Of a stretch of DNA of 64,000 nucleotides, positions 46,673-57,114 are shown in pieces. How positions within the stretch are numbered: the first letter of the stretch is position 1; each line of letters opens with the position of its first letter. Source of the stretch: Ancylostoma caninum (lineage: Eukaryota > Nematoda > Chromadorea > Rhabditida > Ancylostomatidae); contig JBAJFG010000002.1 of assembly GCA_037903475.1 (NCBI GenBank), forward strand, positions 4,437,001 to 4,501,000. Reading direction: 5' to 3'. Under the pieces are notes generated by a model. The model did no database searches and had not been told where the DNA came from. It saw only the letters and a program-made list of their open reading frames with translations. The position numbers and the translations under genes were made by a program.

Positions 46673-47553
46673 TTAGGCTGTCGGGAAATGATTGAGGCAC
46701 TTCACCAAAAATTCTTCCTTTTATCCCGCCCACGTGGCCTGTCTTCATGGTACATGAATATGTGATAACCTGCCCTCTGAACATCGCCATGACTATGTAA
46801 GGCGCTGCGCCGTTTGTTATCTATGAGCAAAAATGAATGAGCAACCAATTCGAGCGATTTTCCTGCACGAGCTCCTGTGGAGCGCTAACACGAGCAAGAG
46901 GGACAAGAATATCATCATGACATTCGGACCCGGGATCATCAGCAATGCAACCGTGAGCCGTCGTTCGTAACGCTTCGTTTCGAGCGATGTGACTCCTCGA
47001 AGCCATTTCCCTATTTTGCGATTTCCTGAGCTTAAGTGCAGGGTGTGTTCTACCAGAGTTGCCGGTAAGCAACGTGATGGGCAATACATATACACATTTA
47101 CAATAGTCAAATCAGAGCGGCGGCCACGCTCTTGGGGAAACAAAGACATCAACGTACTTAAGGGTGCGTTTTGCTGTACAAAACGCACCCTCAAATGGCT
47201 TTGTTAACTCATCGGCACTTGGAGGAGCAAGTATGAACCACAATGCCATACACTTCACATTTGCGCAAGATCATGCTCTCTAAATAACACCTTGCCTTGG
47301 GCGCTGAAGTTCTCACTGGTCGAGCAGCCCTTCGCCAACTCTGATGATTTTCGACCACTGACTGATGACTTCTTCGATCTTTGTTAACATAACATGTTAC
47401 TGACCCCGCAGTGCTAGAACTGTACCCGACAGGTGGCTCCGGGTGATATGTTCACATCATCACTACAGTATGTCCTGAAGTTTTCCAACAGAAGAGAAAA
47501 AGTTTGAAGATTGAAAAAATCCAGAGTTTCTCAATCATTTCCCGACAACCCAA
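46673..47553 (-). mobile_element. R2-family mariner-type element, 881 bp
   Basis: Ends TTAGGCTGTCGGGAAATGAT and ATCATTTCCCGACAACCCAA are inverted repeats of at least 22 bp with few mismatches. TA on both sides (46671-46672, 47554-47555). Opposite orientation to the element at 44278-45139. It contains a 13-bp perfect hairpin (47161-47173 with 47179-47191, loop CTGTA). No transposase frame. Confidence 0.85.
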
Positions 47554-48299
47554 TAGATTCACGTCTTCCCAACAAGTAGATGATATTTTTAGCGTTTTTA
47601 TCCTTCGATCAAGGGTCGATGGATTCCTTTTCCACTCTACCCTTCCCCTTAAATAGCCACTCCTACGTGTGAGAGTGGGGCCCGCCGTAATTAGAATTGT
47701 GGAAAACCATGACACGGGAACGGTGTTGGATAGATGTGAGCCTGTTCCCAACAGCAAAGACATCGTCATGCAGTGGGTCGGCCCAGTCGAAAGAGGCACT
47801 CGCGAGCACCCAAGGGTGCGAAGAGTAATAGTGGCCTCATGCAGCGAGTCCACTGCTTGCAGCTGGTGTTCATTTTCACTTGGATGTAATAGGGCTTCCT
47901 GCTCTTTTCCACACTCTCATTCACGTCTCAATCCAACACCACTGCTTCATCTTAGATACAAAAGAAAACCCTTATCAGTTGGGCGCTAGTCATAATAAGG
48001 TGAGGAGTATCTCACCTATAATCTTAACTCGAATCATCTCGAGCGATTAGTCGCGTTGTGCAAGAGATTGCTCCCACTTGCTAAAGTCATATAAAGGACT
48101 TTCTAGTGCAGAGTTGGGAGTGACTGGCCATGAAATAGTGCTTCCCGTTCTTTTCCGCACTCTCATTTGGCATGCGTGAAATGTAGTGACATCAAACGGG
48201 AAGATATATCACTACATAGGAAAGTAACTTTACATGTACATCAATTAAGAAATATCTATACTGCTACCATTAGGACAAGACTGCACTTCAGCGTTAGCC
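47554..48299. repeat. Region with short internal and dispersed repeats
   Basis: 47879-47925 and 48127-48175 resemble each other (CTTTTCCRCACTCTCATT). GCTAGTCATAATAAGGTG occurs at about 47987 and again at 52340. CAGAGTTGGGAGTG near 48108 recurs at 8090. No gene seen. Confidence 0.55.
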
Positions 48300-48333
48300 G
48301 GGCAGCCAGACTGGTACGACGTCTGCTTCTTCT

Positions 48334-49092
48334 TTAGCGTTGGTCCCGTTCGTTGGTGGGGTCCGCTTTTCTGATCTTCTGACGCCATTTAGCTCTATCG
48401 TGAGCCTGGTCTGGGTGGGCGCCTACATGCTTCAGATCCGCATGCAGTGTGTCCAGCCACCGTTGCTTCTGCCGTCCTTTTGGTCGCTTTCCTGGTACTT
48501 CGAGATCAAGGCCCACTCTGCAGACGGTGTCTTTGTTGGCGCGCAGAACGTGGCCGTACCATCTCAGGCGGGTTTCGCGGAGCTTGTCAGCAAACGTGAC
48601 GATGCCGAACCGCTCTCGGATCTTTTCATTGCGTATGCGGTCCACACGCGTGATACCAGCCTTCCATCGTAACATCTTTATCCCCATCACACCCAGGCGG
48701 GGTTCCACTTCCTTGGTGGCCGGCCAGCATTCTGCACCATACAGTGCGACAGGTCTAACAACTGCTCGATACACCATCGACGTGAAGCGATCCGGGATCT
48801 TCTTGTCGCACAGCACTCCCGTCATTGAGCGCCACTTCAGCCGTGCAGCGTTGACGCGACTGACGACTTCATGGGCTAGGCTGCCATCGGCTGAGAGTGT
48901 TGAGCCGAGGTACTTGAAGTAGTCGGTTTTCGGAAGATCATTGCCATCAACGTGAATGGTGGCGGGCTCATTCATATCTGTCGTCATATACTCAGTCTTT
49001 TTGACATTGAGCCGAAAACCGAGCCGCGCTAGACGTTCGCTCCAGGCCTGTGTCTGTCGTTCAAGGTCCTCCTTTTGTTCGGATGCGAGCAT
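48334..49092 (-). pseudogene. LINE polyprotein, RT end and C-terminal region
   Basis: Open for 252 codons. Begins just after the catalytic YADD (LLYADDVMLASEQ spans the start), then RLGFRLNVKKTEYM, the FKYLGSTLSADGS thumb motif, ALYGAECWP, RLRWYGHVL and a basic end KADPTNERDQR. This is the longest intact block of the element, so decay elsewhere is probably recent. Frameshifted against the upstream part near 49100-49130. Confidence 0.85.
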
Positions 49093-49560
49093 GACGTCGT
49101 CTGCGTACAGCAGAGTCCATGAATTGGTCTCTGGAGATCTCTCATAACAGCGTCCACGACGACGATGAAGAGAAGCGGTGAGAGGGCTGATCCTTGATGT
49201 ACACCTACGGAGATGGGAAATTCCGCTGACATGTCCGCCGCCGCCTGCACTCGACTCCTCGGGTCCGCGTAGAGAATCCTAACCTACTCGATGAGCTCCT
49301 CTGGAATGCCGTACCACCGCAGCGCGTACCAGATGACTTCATGTGGCATGCGATCGAAGGCTTTCTCCAGATCGAGGAATGCTAGATGCAGTGGCTTCTG
49401 CCTCTCGATGTTTCTCGATCATCAGTCGAGCCGCATGAATTGCATCCGTAGTTCCTCAGTTGGCTTCGAATCCACACTGGTTCGCGGTAACTCGGATGAT
49501 GTCGCGTATGCGGTCGATGATGCGTTCGAATATCTTCATACTGTGAAACAGTAGACGTAC
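49029..49560 (-). pseudogene. LINE polyprotein, central RT part
   Basis: One frame holds HEVIWYALRW then, after a stop, RVQAAADMSAEFPISVGVHQ and GSALSPLLFIVVVDA, the GVRQG-type RT motif. Interrupted by stops and a shift relative to both neighbours. Confidence 0.8.
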
Positions 49561-50025
49561 TGGCCGATAGTTTGAGCAATCCGCAGGGTTGCCTTTGCTC
49601 TTCCAGATCGGAGTTGTGGTACTCTTCTGCCAATCCACAGGAGTCTTCTTCTCTGCGATGATCTGGTTGAAGAACGACGTCAGCCATTCAGCTGAGTTCC
49701 AGCGTCTCGACTTCCATAGTTCCGCCGCCACGTCATCAGGACCCGTCGCTTTTCCTGGTTTCATCCGCTTTAGCGCATTCATGGTTTCATCCATTGTGAT
49801 CGGCCGAATGGAAGCGTAAGTTGGCGGTAATTCTGGAATGAATGGATTGCTGGATTCTTCCGTGGAGATCTTCTCGAAGTAGTCACACCACCTCTTCGTT
49901 GCCTTCCTGCGGTCTGAAATGAGATGACCGTGTTCGTTGTTAACTCCATAGAACTTTTCGACGGGTCCACCGCTGGCGAGACCTCGCCAGTCGGCAGATG
50001 AGGCGTTCCCCGCCATCTTTCTCAA
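49456..50025 (-). pseudogene. LINE polyprotein, N-terminal RT part
   Basis: 189 codons open. Contains MKPGKATGPDDVAAELW, the WQKSTTTPIWKSKGNP finger region, and SNYRPVRLLFHSMKIFERII, motifs of the first RT blocks. Ends at a stop after NQCGFEAN. Confidence 0.85.
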
Positions 50026-50054
50026 CTAGCTTCTTGCAAATATTGTCGTAGTGC

Positions 50055-50438
50055 TCAGCCTTCGTGGCAGCCACAGCCTTCTTTGCTGATTTTATCATCC
50101 GTCTTGTTACCAAGGAATACGTGGCAGAGACGTTTCTTTTCGCGCACCTTCACTTTTACTTCATCCGTCCATAGCCACGCCAGTCTTTCAATTCTCCGGC
50201 GACCTGGTTTAGTCGTGCCAAGTTCTGAACGTGCCACTGCTACAATGGCTCGGGTTGCGTCTCTCCAGGTCTCTTCGACGGTTGTGACCGGTGGCAAATT
50301 GATGGCGGAAGTTACTGTGGCTCCCTTCTCCTTCAACCGCCACCACTTGATTTGTGCCGGTCCGCACCGTTCGTCACGTATCCTCCTTGGCGGCATGATT
50401 TTCATGCTGCAGATAAGCGGACGATGTTGCGTGGCCAC
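50055..50438 (-). pseudogene. LINE polyprotein, linker between EN and RT
   Basis: 127 codons open. Begins after the last endonuclease motif and includes TQHRPLICSMKI, then a charged stretch with RERLAWLWTDEVK-like sequence, as in the linker of related LINEs. Confidence 0.75.
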
Positions 50439-50470
50439 GGCCTCGTGGGGTACAACCTTCGCATCGGTAA

Positions 50471-51286
50471 CTAGTTCTTTTGATCGCGATGTCGTACGAG
50501 AACGAAGTCGATCTGGGTCTTCACGTTGCCACTGTAGAAGGAAACGAGGTGAGAAGGACGCTTTCGGAACTTTGTGTTCATTATGACGAGGTTGTGAGAG
50601 GCAGCATATTCCAGGATGCGCTCACCATCTTCATTCCGTGTCCCGCAGCCAAACTCTCCATAGCATCTGTAACTGTCCTTTGCCACTCCTACCTGGCCAT
50701 TTAGATCTCCTGCGACGACGATTGTGTCTTCTTGTGGTACTTCCACAGTCTTCTCGTCAAGCAGCTTCCAGAATTCATCTTTAACCTGGTCACAATAGCC
50801 TGTCTGTGGTGCGTACGCCGAGAAGAAGTGAAGGCGTTAATTTGCGGTGATGATGACGACCTTCATGAGGCGGTCATCGAAACACTGCACCTCGGCTAGC
50901 GAGTCACGGAATCATTGAGAGACGACTATACCCACACCGTTCCTGGTCTTCGGACTGCCGTTGTAGACTACTTTGAAGCCATGGCCTATCTCCTTTGACT
51001 TGCTACCAGACCATCTCGTTTCTTGCACTGCGCACAAGTCAATTCGACGACGCTCTAGTGCTTCTGCCAGTCCACATGAACGGTCTGTCAACGTGGCGAC
51101 GTTCAAAGTTGCAATGCGCGTCTTGGCTACATTGTGATCCTTAACGATTCGTATCATTGCCCCCCGATGCCACCGTTCGAGAAACATCGAGGACCCTCGC
51201 ATATTTTTCACACCAACCAGGCTCCGAAAGTGCGCGTCGATTCCCGTGGACGCCGTAGCTTTTATCTTAGAACCATTTGTTGTCAT
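50471..51286 (-). pseudogene. LINE polyprotein, APE-type endonuclease
   Basis: First frame (51286-50912): RIATLNVATLTDRS, then CAVQETRWSGSKSKEIG with the catalytic QE, and NGVGIVVSQ. Second frame (50746-50471): AGDLNGQVG (catalytic D/N pair) and KTQIDFVLVRHRD. A stop and a shift lie between them near 50750-50910. Confidence 0.85.
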
Positions 51287-51361
51287 TGATCATAGGACGT
51301 GTGACGTGGTCTTCCTGAGCCGGCCTGTCACGACGGCCTGTTGCTCCTATACGGGAGGCGG

Positions 51362-51438
51362 CGGCGGGATTTTAACCAAGAACCCCGTGGGAACATGGTG
51401 CTCCAAAGCAGCGCCTTAGGCCACTAGACCATCTCGAC
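51362..51438 (-). other. tRNA-like sequence (Pol III A- and B-box-like)
   Basis: On the minus strand the stretch has an A-box-like TGGTCTAGTGG (51421-51431) and a B-box-like GGTTAAAATCC (51367-51377; consensus GGTTCGANTCC), spaced as in a ~77-nt tRNA. The 5' end GTCGAGA finds no complementary 3' acceptor strand and the anticodon stem is imperfect, so it is not a working tRNA. It lies immediately upstream of the LINE on the same strand, as an internal promoter or a tRNA-derived SINE would. Confidence 0.5.
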
Positions 51439-51453
51439 GTGCCCAACACTTGA

Positions 51454-52202
51454 TGGCAGCACCCACGTAAAATTTCGACTAGAAGAACTCGGCCTATTTC
51501 AAAGGTATCGAAGGTGCTGAACACTTTCATAAAGTCAAAATTTTCCGATAACACTAAAAACACTGTTTTTAAATGCTCATGGCCAGGTTAGGCGTACCAG
51601 CCGTGGGCGAGTTGCATGAGCCATGAGATGGGGGTTGGCATCAAAAGATCAATAATATCGTTTTTTTCACCTGTTGGATATTTGCGCAATCAGTTTTTTG
51701 TTCTAATTTACAGCCTTTCCACATCTCATCAAGATAAATAGCCACTGGAAAATTTGTAGCACTTAGCGAAGAAGTCAATAAGAAATCAAAACATCTTCTT
51801 CTAGTGGAGGGGAAATTGGAGAAAACTGAAATTTCAACGAAAACTAGTTTAAACTCTTGCCAAACAGCTTCACATTCCGTAAAGTACAAATGAGGAGACA
51901 TTCCAGCTGACAAAACTAACGAAAAATACAAAAAAAATCGCTAAAAAAACTCACAAAGAGAAAAAAATGACTGAATTTCACCAAGATTGTAGCAAAACAG
52001 CTGTTTCCATTACAATTCGCGCAACAAAGAAGTAGCGGAAAACTCGTCCAAATTGACCGTTGGCACAAGAATCTACCAGTTACTGCGCTGAACGATGTGG
52101 GTTTCAGTTGCTTTACTGTGTAGGAACCATTCGAGTGCGGTGAAGAATCAGGAAGTGTGAAAAGTGAAAAAAATAGAGTGAAAATTTCCCTGGGTGCTGC
52201 CT
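51454..52202. mobile_element. TTAA-flanked element, copy 3 (749 bp)
   Basis: The left end TGGCAGCACCCACGTAAAAT and right end AAATTTCCCTGGGTGCTGCC are inverted. The flank is TTGA at the left (51450-51453) and TTAA at the right (52203-52206). Size and ends match copy 1. No transposase. Confidence 0.78.
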
Positions 52203-52257
52203 TTAAAGAGGACTTCATATTTGAGCTCAGTTAACAGTTGATTATTCTTCATTGTTA

Positions 52258-52345
52258 ACTTCCTGTGGATTTCGCAAGTGTGAAGTTTTCAACATATTCA
52301 AGTGGCTGCCCCACCCCCACTTTTTTTATCGTCCCGATGGGTGCT
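52258..52345 (-). repeat. Dispersed repeat R1, copy 4 (reverse)
   Basis: The reverse complement reads CTAGCACCCATCGGGACG, then GTGGGGGTGGGGCAGCCACT, matching the start of R1 at 4690. Confidence 0.68.
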
Positions 52346-52659
52346 AGTCATAATAAGGTGTGATGGCATGAGCTATCTTACGTACGTAGGTGAGTACCGT
52401 CCGCCTCGAGAGTATGAAGAGACTACGTGGCTGCAGCTTGGAGTCTGAACCTGAATGAGTGTGTCTTGAGTAAGAGGGCTGACTCCCCATCACCGCCGCT
52501 CTGCTGCCTCGATGTTACGGAACCTCTCATGAAGCTATCTATATCGCTAGGATGACATTGTCTTCAAATTTTACATATCCCTGAATCTACGCCCAGGAAG
52601 TAAGTGGAATCGTAATTCTGTCCGCATATTATGCAGCCTAGAAACCTCGTGAACTCTGT

Positions 52660-52985
52660 CTTGCCCGTAGGCTATGGTACTGTGAGCGGAGAACGCTGGT
52701 CCTCCACGACGAAATTCTGAATGCACTGTCTGATTCTCTCGCTTCTATCACTAGCGACTGTATCGATCATCACCGCAACGAACGGAACCATACGACGACA
52801 GTCCCACCGCGACTCCACTAACTCCATGCACTTCGAAACATCGGCCGAATGTTTCTTCATCTTCGCATCCTCGCGAACACTGTCTACATCTGAACCTCAT
52901 TATGAAAGCATGCGATCACGTGCTGGACATCTGCGTTCCAGAACATTTTGCTGCGCTACCAGGATTTTTATAGGGAGAGACACCC
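52660..52985 (+). repeat. Fragment of the 2.1-kb foldback family
   Basis: Matches the right arm of the foldback (7260-6955, reversed): GAAACATCGGCCGAATG, GCATCCTCGCGA, GCATGCGATCACGTG. A signal-peptide-like frame here (52721-53068) is a shadow of this repeat. Confidence 0.72.
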
Positions 52986-54639
52986 ACAACAGAAAATCCT
53001 GTTTCAGAAATTTCCCGAGAAGACCAGAAGATCTATATTTTTCATCTTGGCTGGGCGTACTAATGTAAAAAATCACGAGGCATAACTCCGGTTCCTCTCC
53101 TGATGAGCTCTCTAGAAATGAAGAGTTGCTGTACAAGTAAACAAATCGACGGAGAATGTTGAGAGTGTCTTTTTCTGATGAATGTTGGAGTGCTGATTTG
53201 AACCAGGTTCTTACTGGGGAGAACCATCACGGGTGAGCCCACAGCCTAAAAATGTGTAAAGATACTCCATTCCGGAGTAGCCCTGGCTTTAACCTGGCAA
53301 AGCTGTTCCCATACTATAAACACATTATCAGTTTTATTGTCTTTCTATAATGCCACAGCGATCGAGACTTTCTTCCCCAAAATCATCTTCTCATGTCAAA
53401 ATAGGCAAAACTTTTGAGCTATAAATCCAAGAACCCGTAGGTCCAAAAATAGGTGTCACAAACATGTATCACCTACATTCACCTCCGCTCACAACCGGAC
53501 GCACCGCGTGATTGTCAAGAAGCACAACTGGCCATGCGGTTCTGTCGATTGAATGACGAGAAGAGCTGCATTTTCCTAATTTGCGAATATGCTGACGAAA
53601 TCTCATCGCTCCTACATAACAAACAAAAAAAGAAAATGATAATGTTAGCATGTATGATCTGTTCGATCTGGAATAACGTGCATGCGCACCGGTAATACCT
53701 CCTTCTATATCGTTATCTCTGGCAAGCCAGACACGCCACTGATAGCTAGAGGTGAAGGTTGGCCATGATACGCAGACAATTATTACTATGAGGACGAAGG
53801 GCGAGCGGTGCGCATACACGCCACAGGGGACTGAAAACACTATATCTCTCATTTTACTCTATCGGCTTTGATCAGTTTGACTACATTGAACTCTATCTTT
53901 TCGACATAACAACCAATTCTATTTATCTTTATCCTCTCCTAAGGTGCTGCCCGACTGTTGCCTCTGCTGCTGTAATTTTGCTTTTCACGGTGAGAATTCC
54001 AGCTTCAATAAGAGATCGCTGAATTGTTGTGTTCGTTCATTTCTAACTGTGGCAGAGCAAATTTGTTCGGCAGTAACGAAATATTTGTAACATATTGTTT
54101 GGCAGTAACACAGAAATTTTACTCGAGATTCGAAACAAATAGTGGAGCCAGGAGCAATGGAAGTGCAAACCATACCAACATTCCACCAAGACAGAAATAT
54201 AAAAATGAGTTTGTGGGTGAACATAACTTATTTGCCTTTACATATCGTTTTTGCAACTGCAGTGCCAACTGACGTCCTCGGCTTTTCCCACATTTTTGAA
54301 ATGACCTCATCATAGTTGCGAGTTCCAGCATATCCGGTGCTCTCCAGACTGACAATCGATCGGATCTGCTCAGTTCGTCGATAACGATATCGGCGGATGA
54401 GAGTCGTGGTAAGTATAGGTAGCAAAAACGTGAACAAGGGCATGAGCTAAAAAGGATAGATCTCATCTTCTTGATCACATTAGACGAAATTGCTAAAATG
54501 AATGTAGGGACTGCAATGATGTGTTTTTGGGTTGAGAAGACGGACGCTGTAAGGTAAAGATTCTAATGATTCTATGTTTGTACGTGTACCGAGCCAGAGC
54601 GCCGCTTCGCAGCGCTCTGCCTTAGACCCGTGCTCCATG
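52986..54639. other. No supported gene; one short dispersed repeat
   Basis: 53697-53752 resembles 37395-37450. The minus-strand frame at 54119-54478 is fairly protein-like but lacks clear splice sites. Confidence 0.4.
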
Positions 54640-54963
54640 TTACCTCTGGGATAGCTAAACTAAAAAAAACCCGAGCCAAAGCCCCTGGGATACCTAAACT
54701 CGGGAAAAGTCCGACTTAAAGAAATAAGCCTCTGGGATGCCTGAACCTGGAAAAAAATCCGAGCCAGGGCCCTGAGATACCTGAACTCTAGAAAAAATCT
54801 CGAGCCAAATCCCCTGGGACACCTCAACTCTGGAAAAAAATCCCGAGCCAGAGCCCCTGGGATACCTGAACTCGAGAAAAAAATCTCGATCCAAATCCCA
54901 TGGGATGCCTTAACTCTGGAAAAAAATCCCGAGCCAGAGCCCCTGGGATACCTGAACTCTAGG
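54640..54963. repeat. ~43-bp minisatellite, about 8 units
   Basis: Units contain CTGGGATACCTGAACTC and GAAAAAAATCCCGAGCCA, starting near 54643, 54686, 54732, 54771, 54814, 54858, 54900 and 54943. Two overlapping minus-strand frames encode repeated EFRYPRGSGSGFF and are products of the repeat. Confidence 0.88.
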
Positions 54964-54964
54964 G

Positions 54965-55011
54965 GAATCACTGTCATCCGCGAAGCTTCACTTCGCGGAT
55001 GAAAGTGATTC
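54965..55011. repeat. Hairpin, 21-bp arms, 5-base loop
   Basis: GAATCACTGTCATCCGCGAAG and its reverse complement with one mismatch, directly after the last minisatellite unit. Confidence 0.9.
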
Positions 55012-55666
55012 TCTGCAAAACGCACCAAGTATTTTCTTTTATGTATTATAACTGCTGAAAATAGAATTTTCTTTCTTGGTCCCTACTTTTGCCAGGGAAA
55101 ATATGCAGAAGGAGGGTTTCTCAGCATCAAAAACTGTGAAGGTAAAATCTATCATAGCACACTGTACATAGGTTTCCGCTCCAGGTGCCAACATCTCAGC
55201 TCGGTATGGGCGCAAAAAGCCTTCAGGGATATTCTTTATGCCTTCGTGGCCTTCCACATTGAGAAACCTCGCTTCAGGTGCGAAAGGTTTGTCAGATCCC
55301 TTCTATTTCGTTCTTGGACGAATGTGAGACCTATCTCAATATGCTATACATCAGGTTCTAGTTGAGGTGGCAATGGAACGCGAAGTAAATTTCCCTATGG
55401 TTATGTGAAACCCTTCTCAATCTTGCTCTTTTTTTCCGCGAATCTCTTTGTTTGACCACGAAAATTCTATTGTAAAACGAAAAAATCGGCATTCACCAGA
55501 CAATCTCAAGCGATGACTCCCACCCGGCTACAGGCAGACACCGCGCGGCTGCAGACGGACACTTTGCCGTAGTTGGGTAGCGCTTGCACAGGGCAGCCAG
55601 ACACTTTCACAGTAGCTTCACCGTTTATTATATAGAGGGGATAAAGGGGATAAGTTCAAAAGTACC
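55012..55666. other. No recognised gene
   Basis: Short frames only. Confidence 0.4.
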
Positions 55667-55861
55667 CAGTGGCGGATGCAGGCGGGAGGGGGGGGGGGAG
55701 TGAGAGCGGGGGTTATTTTTAAAGTATTTATTGTTAATTATTTAATATTGAAATTAGTATTCTTAGCAATTTTGTTATTTCAATGGGTCAACGGAATGAC
55801 GTGACTGCCACTCTTTTTTTACGCCCCCTCCCCTGGCCAGCAAATTCTGCCTCCGGTACTG
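55667..55861. mobile_element. hAT-type MITE relic, copy 5
   Basis: The left end CAGTGGCGGATGCAGG is followed by a G run and an AT-rich core; the right end CTGCCTCCGGTACTG is diverged. No 8-bp duplication is visible, so the right boundary is uncertain. Confidence 0.62.
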
Positions 55862-56012
55862 AGATGTATGTGAATTGTGTAAGTTCCGTGCAAATACATA
55901 CTTCTTACGATCAAGATTCAATAAGCCAGGGGAAGTGCTTTGAGAATGAAGCAAAAATACAGTTCCTCTCAATAAGGGTCCCTTAACAGCTTGCGTTTCA
56001 TTTCGCATCAAA

Positions 56013-56055
56013 GGCAGCACCCGTCGAAATTCTCGAGTCAGTGTCAAAGCCAAAG
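56013..56055 (+). repeat. Left end of a TTAA-family element, copy 4
   Basis: AAAGGCAGCACCCGTCGAAATT resembles the ends of copies 1-3. It is cut off by the foldback MITE that starts at 56058; no matching right end was found. Confidence 0.55.
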
Positions 56056-56057
56056 TA

Positions 56058-56605
56058 CAGTCTGTCGGAAACGACGAGTCCCCTCAGCCGGCGCGAAACC
56101 TCATGGCGGCACGTCTGCGGCGTGGCCGTCTTGGTGGCATACTCGAATTGATCAGCTGTTGAGATCAACGCCGCCACGCTCATTCGGCGAAAAGGTTTAT
56201 TTTCTTTGTTTTTATCCACTGTCGTAGTTTTTCTTCAGAATATATCATCATATATCAGGCCTTTGCTTGTCTGAGACCGTTTTGAACGTTTCCTTTTTAT
56301 TTGAATGTGTTTTTTGTAGTTTCTACTATGGCCACAGAAAAAGCACATTCAAACGAAAAAAGAAACGTGCAAAACAGCCTCAAACAAGCAACGGCCTGAT
56401 ATATGCTGATATATTCAAGAAAGAAACTGCAACAATGGATAAAAACAAAGAGAGAAAGAAAACCAACCTTTTCGCCGATTGAGCGTGGCGGCGTTGATCT
56501 CAACAGCTGATCAGTTCGACGTACGGCGCCAAGACGGTCGCGCTGAAGTCGCGCCGCCACGAGGTTCCCCGCCGACTGAGGGGACTCGTCGTTTCGGATA
56601 GACTG
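56058..56605. mobile_element. Foldback MITE, 548 bp, TA target
   Basis: Arms of about 270 bp meet near 56330 with almost no spacer. Ends CAGTCTGTCGGAAACGACGA and its mirror near 56605; further matches include GCCGCCACGCTCATTCGGCG against CGCCGATTGAGCGTGGCGGC. TA flanks both ends (56056-56057, 56606-56607). No coding capacity; the frames on both strands mirror each other. Confidence 0.85.
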
Positions 56606-56607
56606 TA

Positions 56608-57100
56608 GTGACGCACGCTGGCAGCGCATCATATATTTTAAATGAATTGATTTGATCTGATTTGCTGCGAGGCTACGTGGCGCGATCCCGGGTAGCGGAT
56701 ATGGGTTTGATCGCGGACGAGAAGCAGCCATGCGCTTGCCCTGCGATGCGGATCGATCTAGGGCGATGCGGACTCCTTAGTTCTGCAGTGTTGGACTCGA
56801 TTCATAAGGCAGGCATGTGAGTGTGAGCGTGCACTCACGTGTGTGTGTGCATGTGCTTGTTTGTAGGCTGTATCCTGCACGAGGCCAATTGTGGCCGTCC
56901 CTAACGAATAAGTCCTTTGTATGGGAGCGAATCCCTCCCCTTTTGCGATTCCGGCGTCAGACGTTGCGACAAGTTGGCCGATAGACACCATGTCGCGTCA
57001 GAATGAAACCATGGTTCGTAGTTTACAAAGAATTTTGAATAAAGCTAGGGTGTCCCCTGGAGGCGACGCGCTTCACCACTTATAGTCCTTGTGTTGCGAT
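56608..57100. other. No supported gene; possible 5' part of the next LINE
   Basis: Contains a short GT run near 56840 and sequence leading into the LINE. A weak tRNA-like pair of boxes near 56676-56720 lacks an anticodon arm. Confidence 0.35.
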
Positions 57101-57114
57101 AAGTAGGCAAGGAC

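Larger units (their letters stand above)
48300..51438 (-). mobile_element. Nearly full-length EN-RT LINE, inactivated
   Basis: All parts of a non-LTR polyprotein are present in order on the minus strand: endonuclease (51.2-50.4 kb), linker (50.4-50.05 kb), RT (50.0-49.0 kb) and C-terminal region (49.1-48.33 kb). They are spread over different frames by several frameshifts and stops. The 5' end may include a tRNA-like sequence (51362-51438). A TTAA element lies directly beyond it. The same family forms the copy at 57.1-59.75 kb and the fragment at 19.1-19.66 kb. It is distinct from the RTE-1-like copy at 1.8-4.4 kb. Confidence 0.88.

Noticed and set aside
52721..53068. Frame starting with a signal-peptide-like hydrophobic stretch
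   Set aside because: Lies over a fragment of the 2.1-kb foldback family; the related sequence at 6830-7060 does not preserve the frame.
54119..54478. Minus-strand frame with a C-terminal hydrophobic stretch, exon-like in its middle
   Set aside because: No clear acceptor or donor pair and no recognisable domain.
54660..55028. Minus-strand frames with repeated EFRYPRGSGSGFF, looking like a repeat protein
   Set aside because: They are two overlapping frames through a ~43-bp minisatellite with drifting unit length; no start context, splice sites or similarity.
56640..56725. tRNA-like A and B boxes upstream of the 57-kb LINE
   Set aside because: The boxes are almost adjacent, with no room for an anticodon arm, so a tRNA origin cannot be supported.
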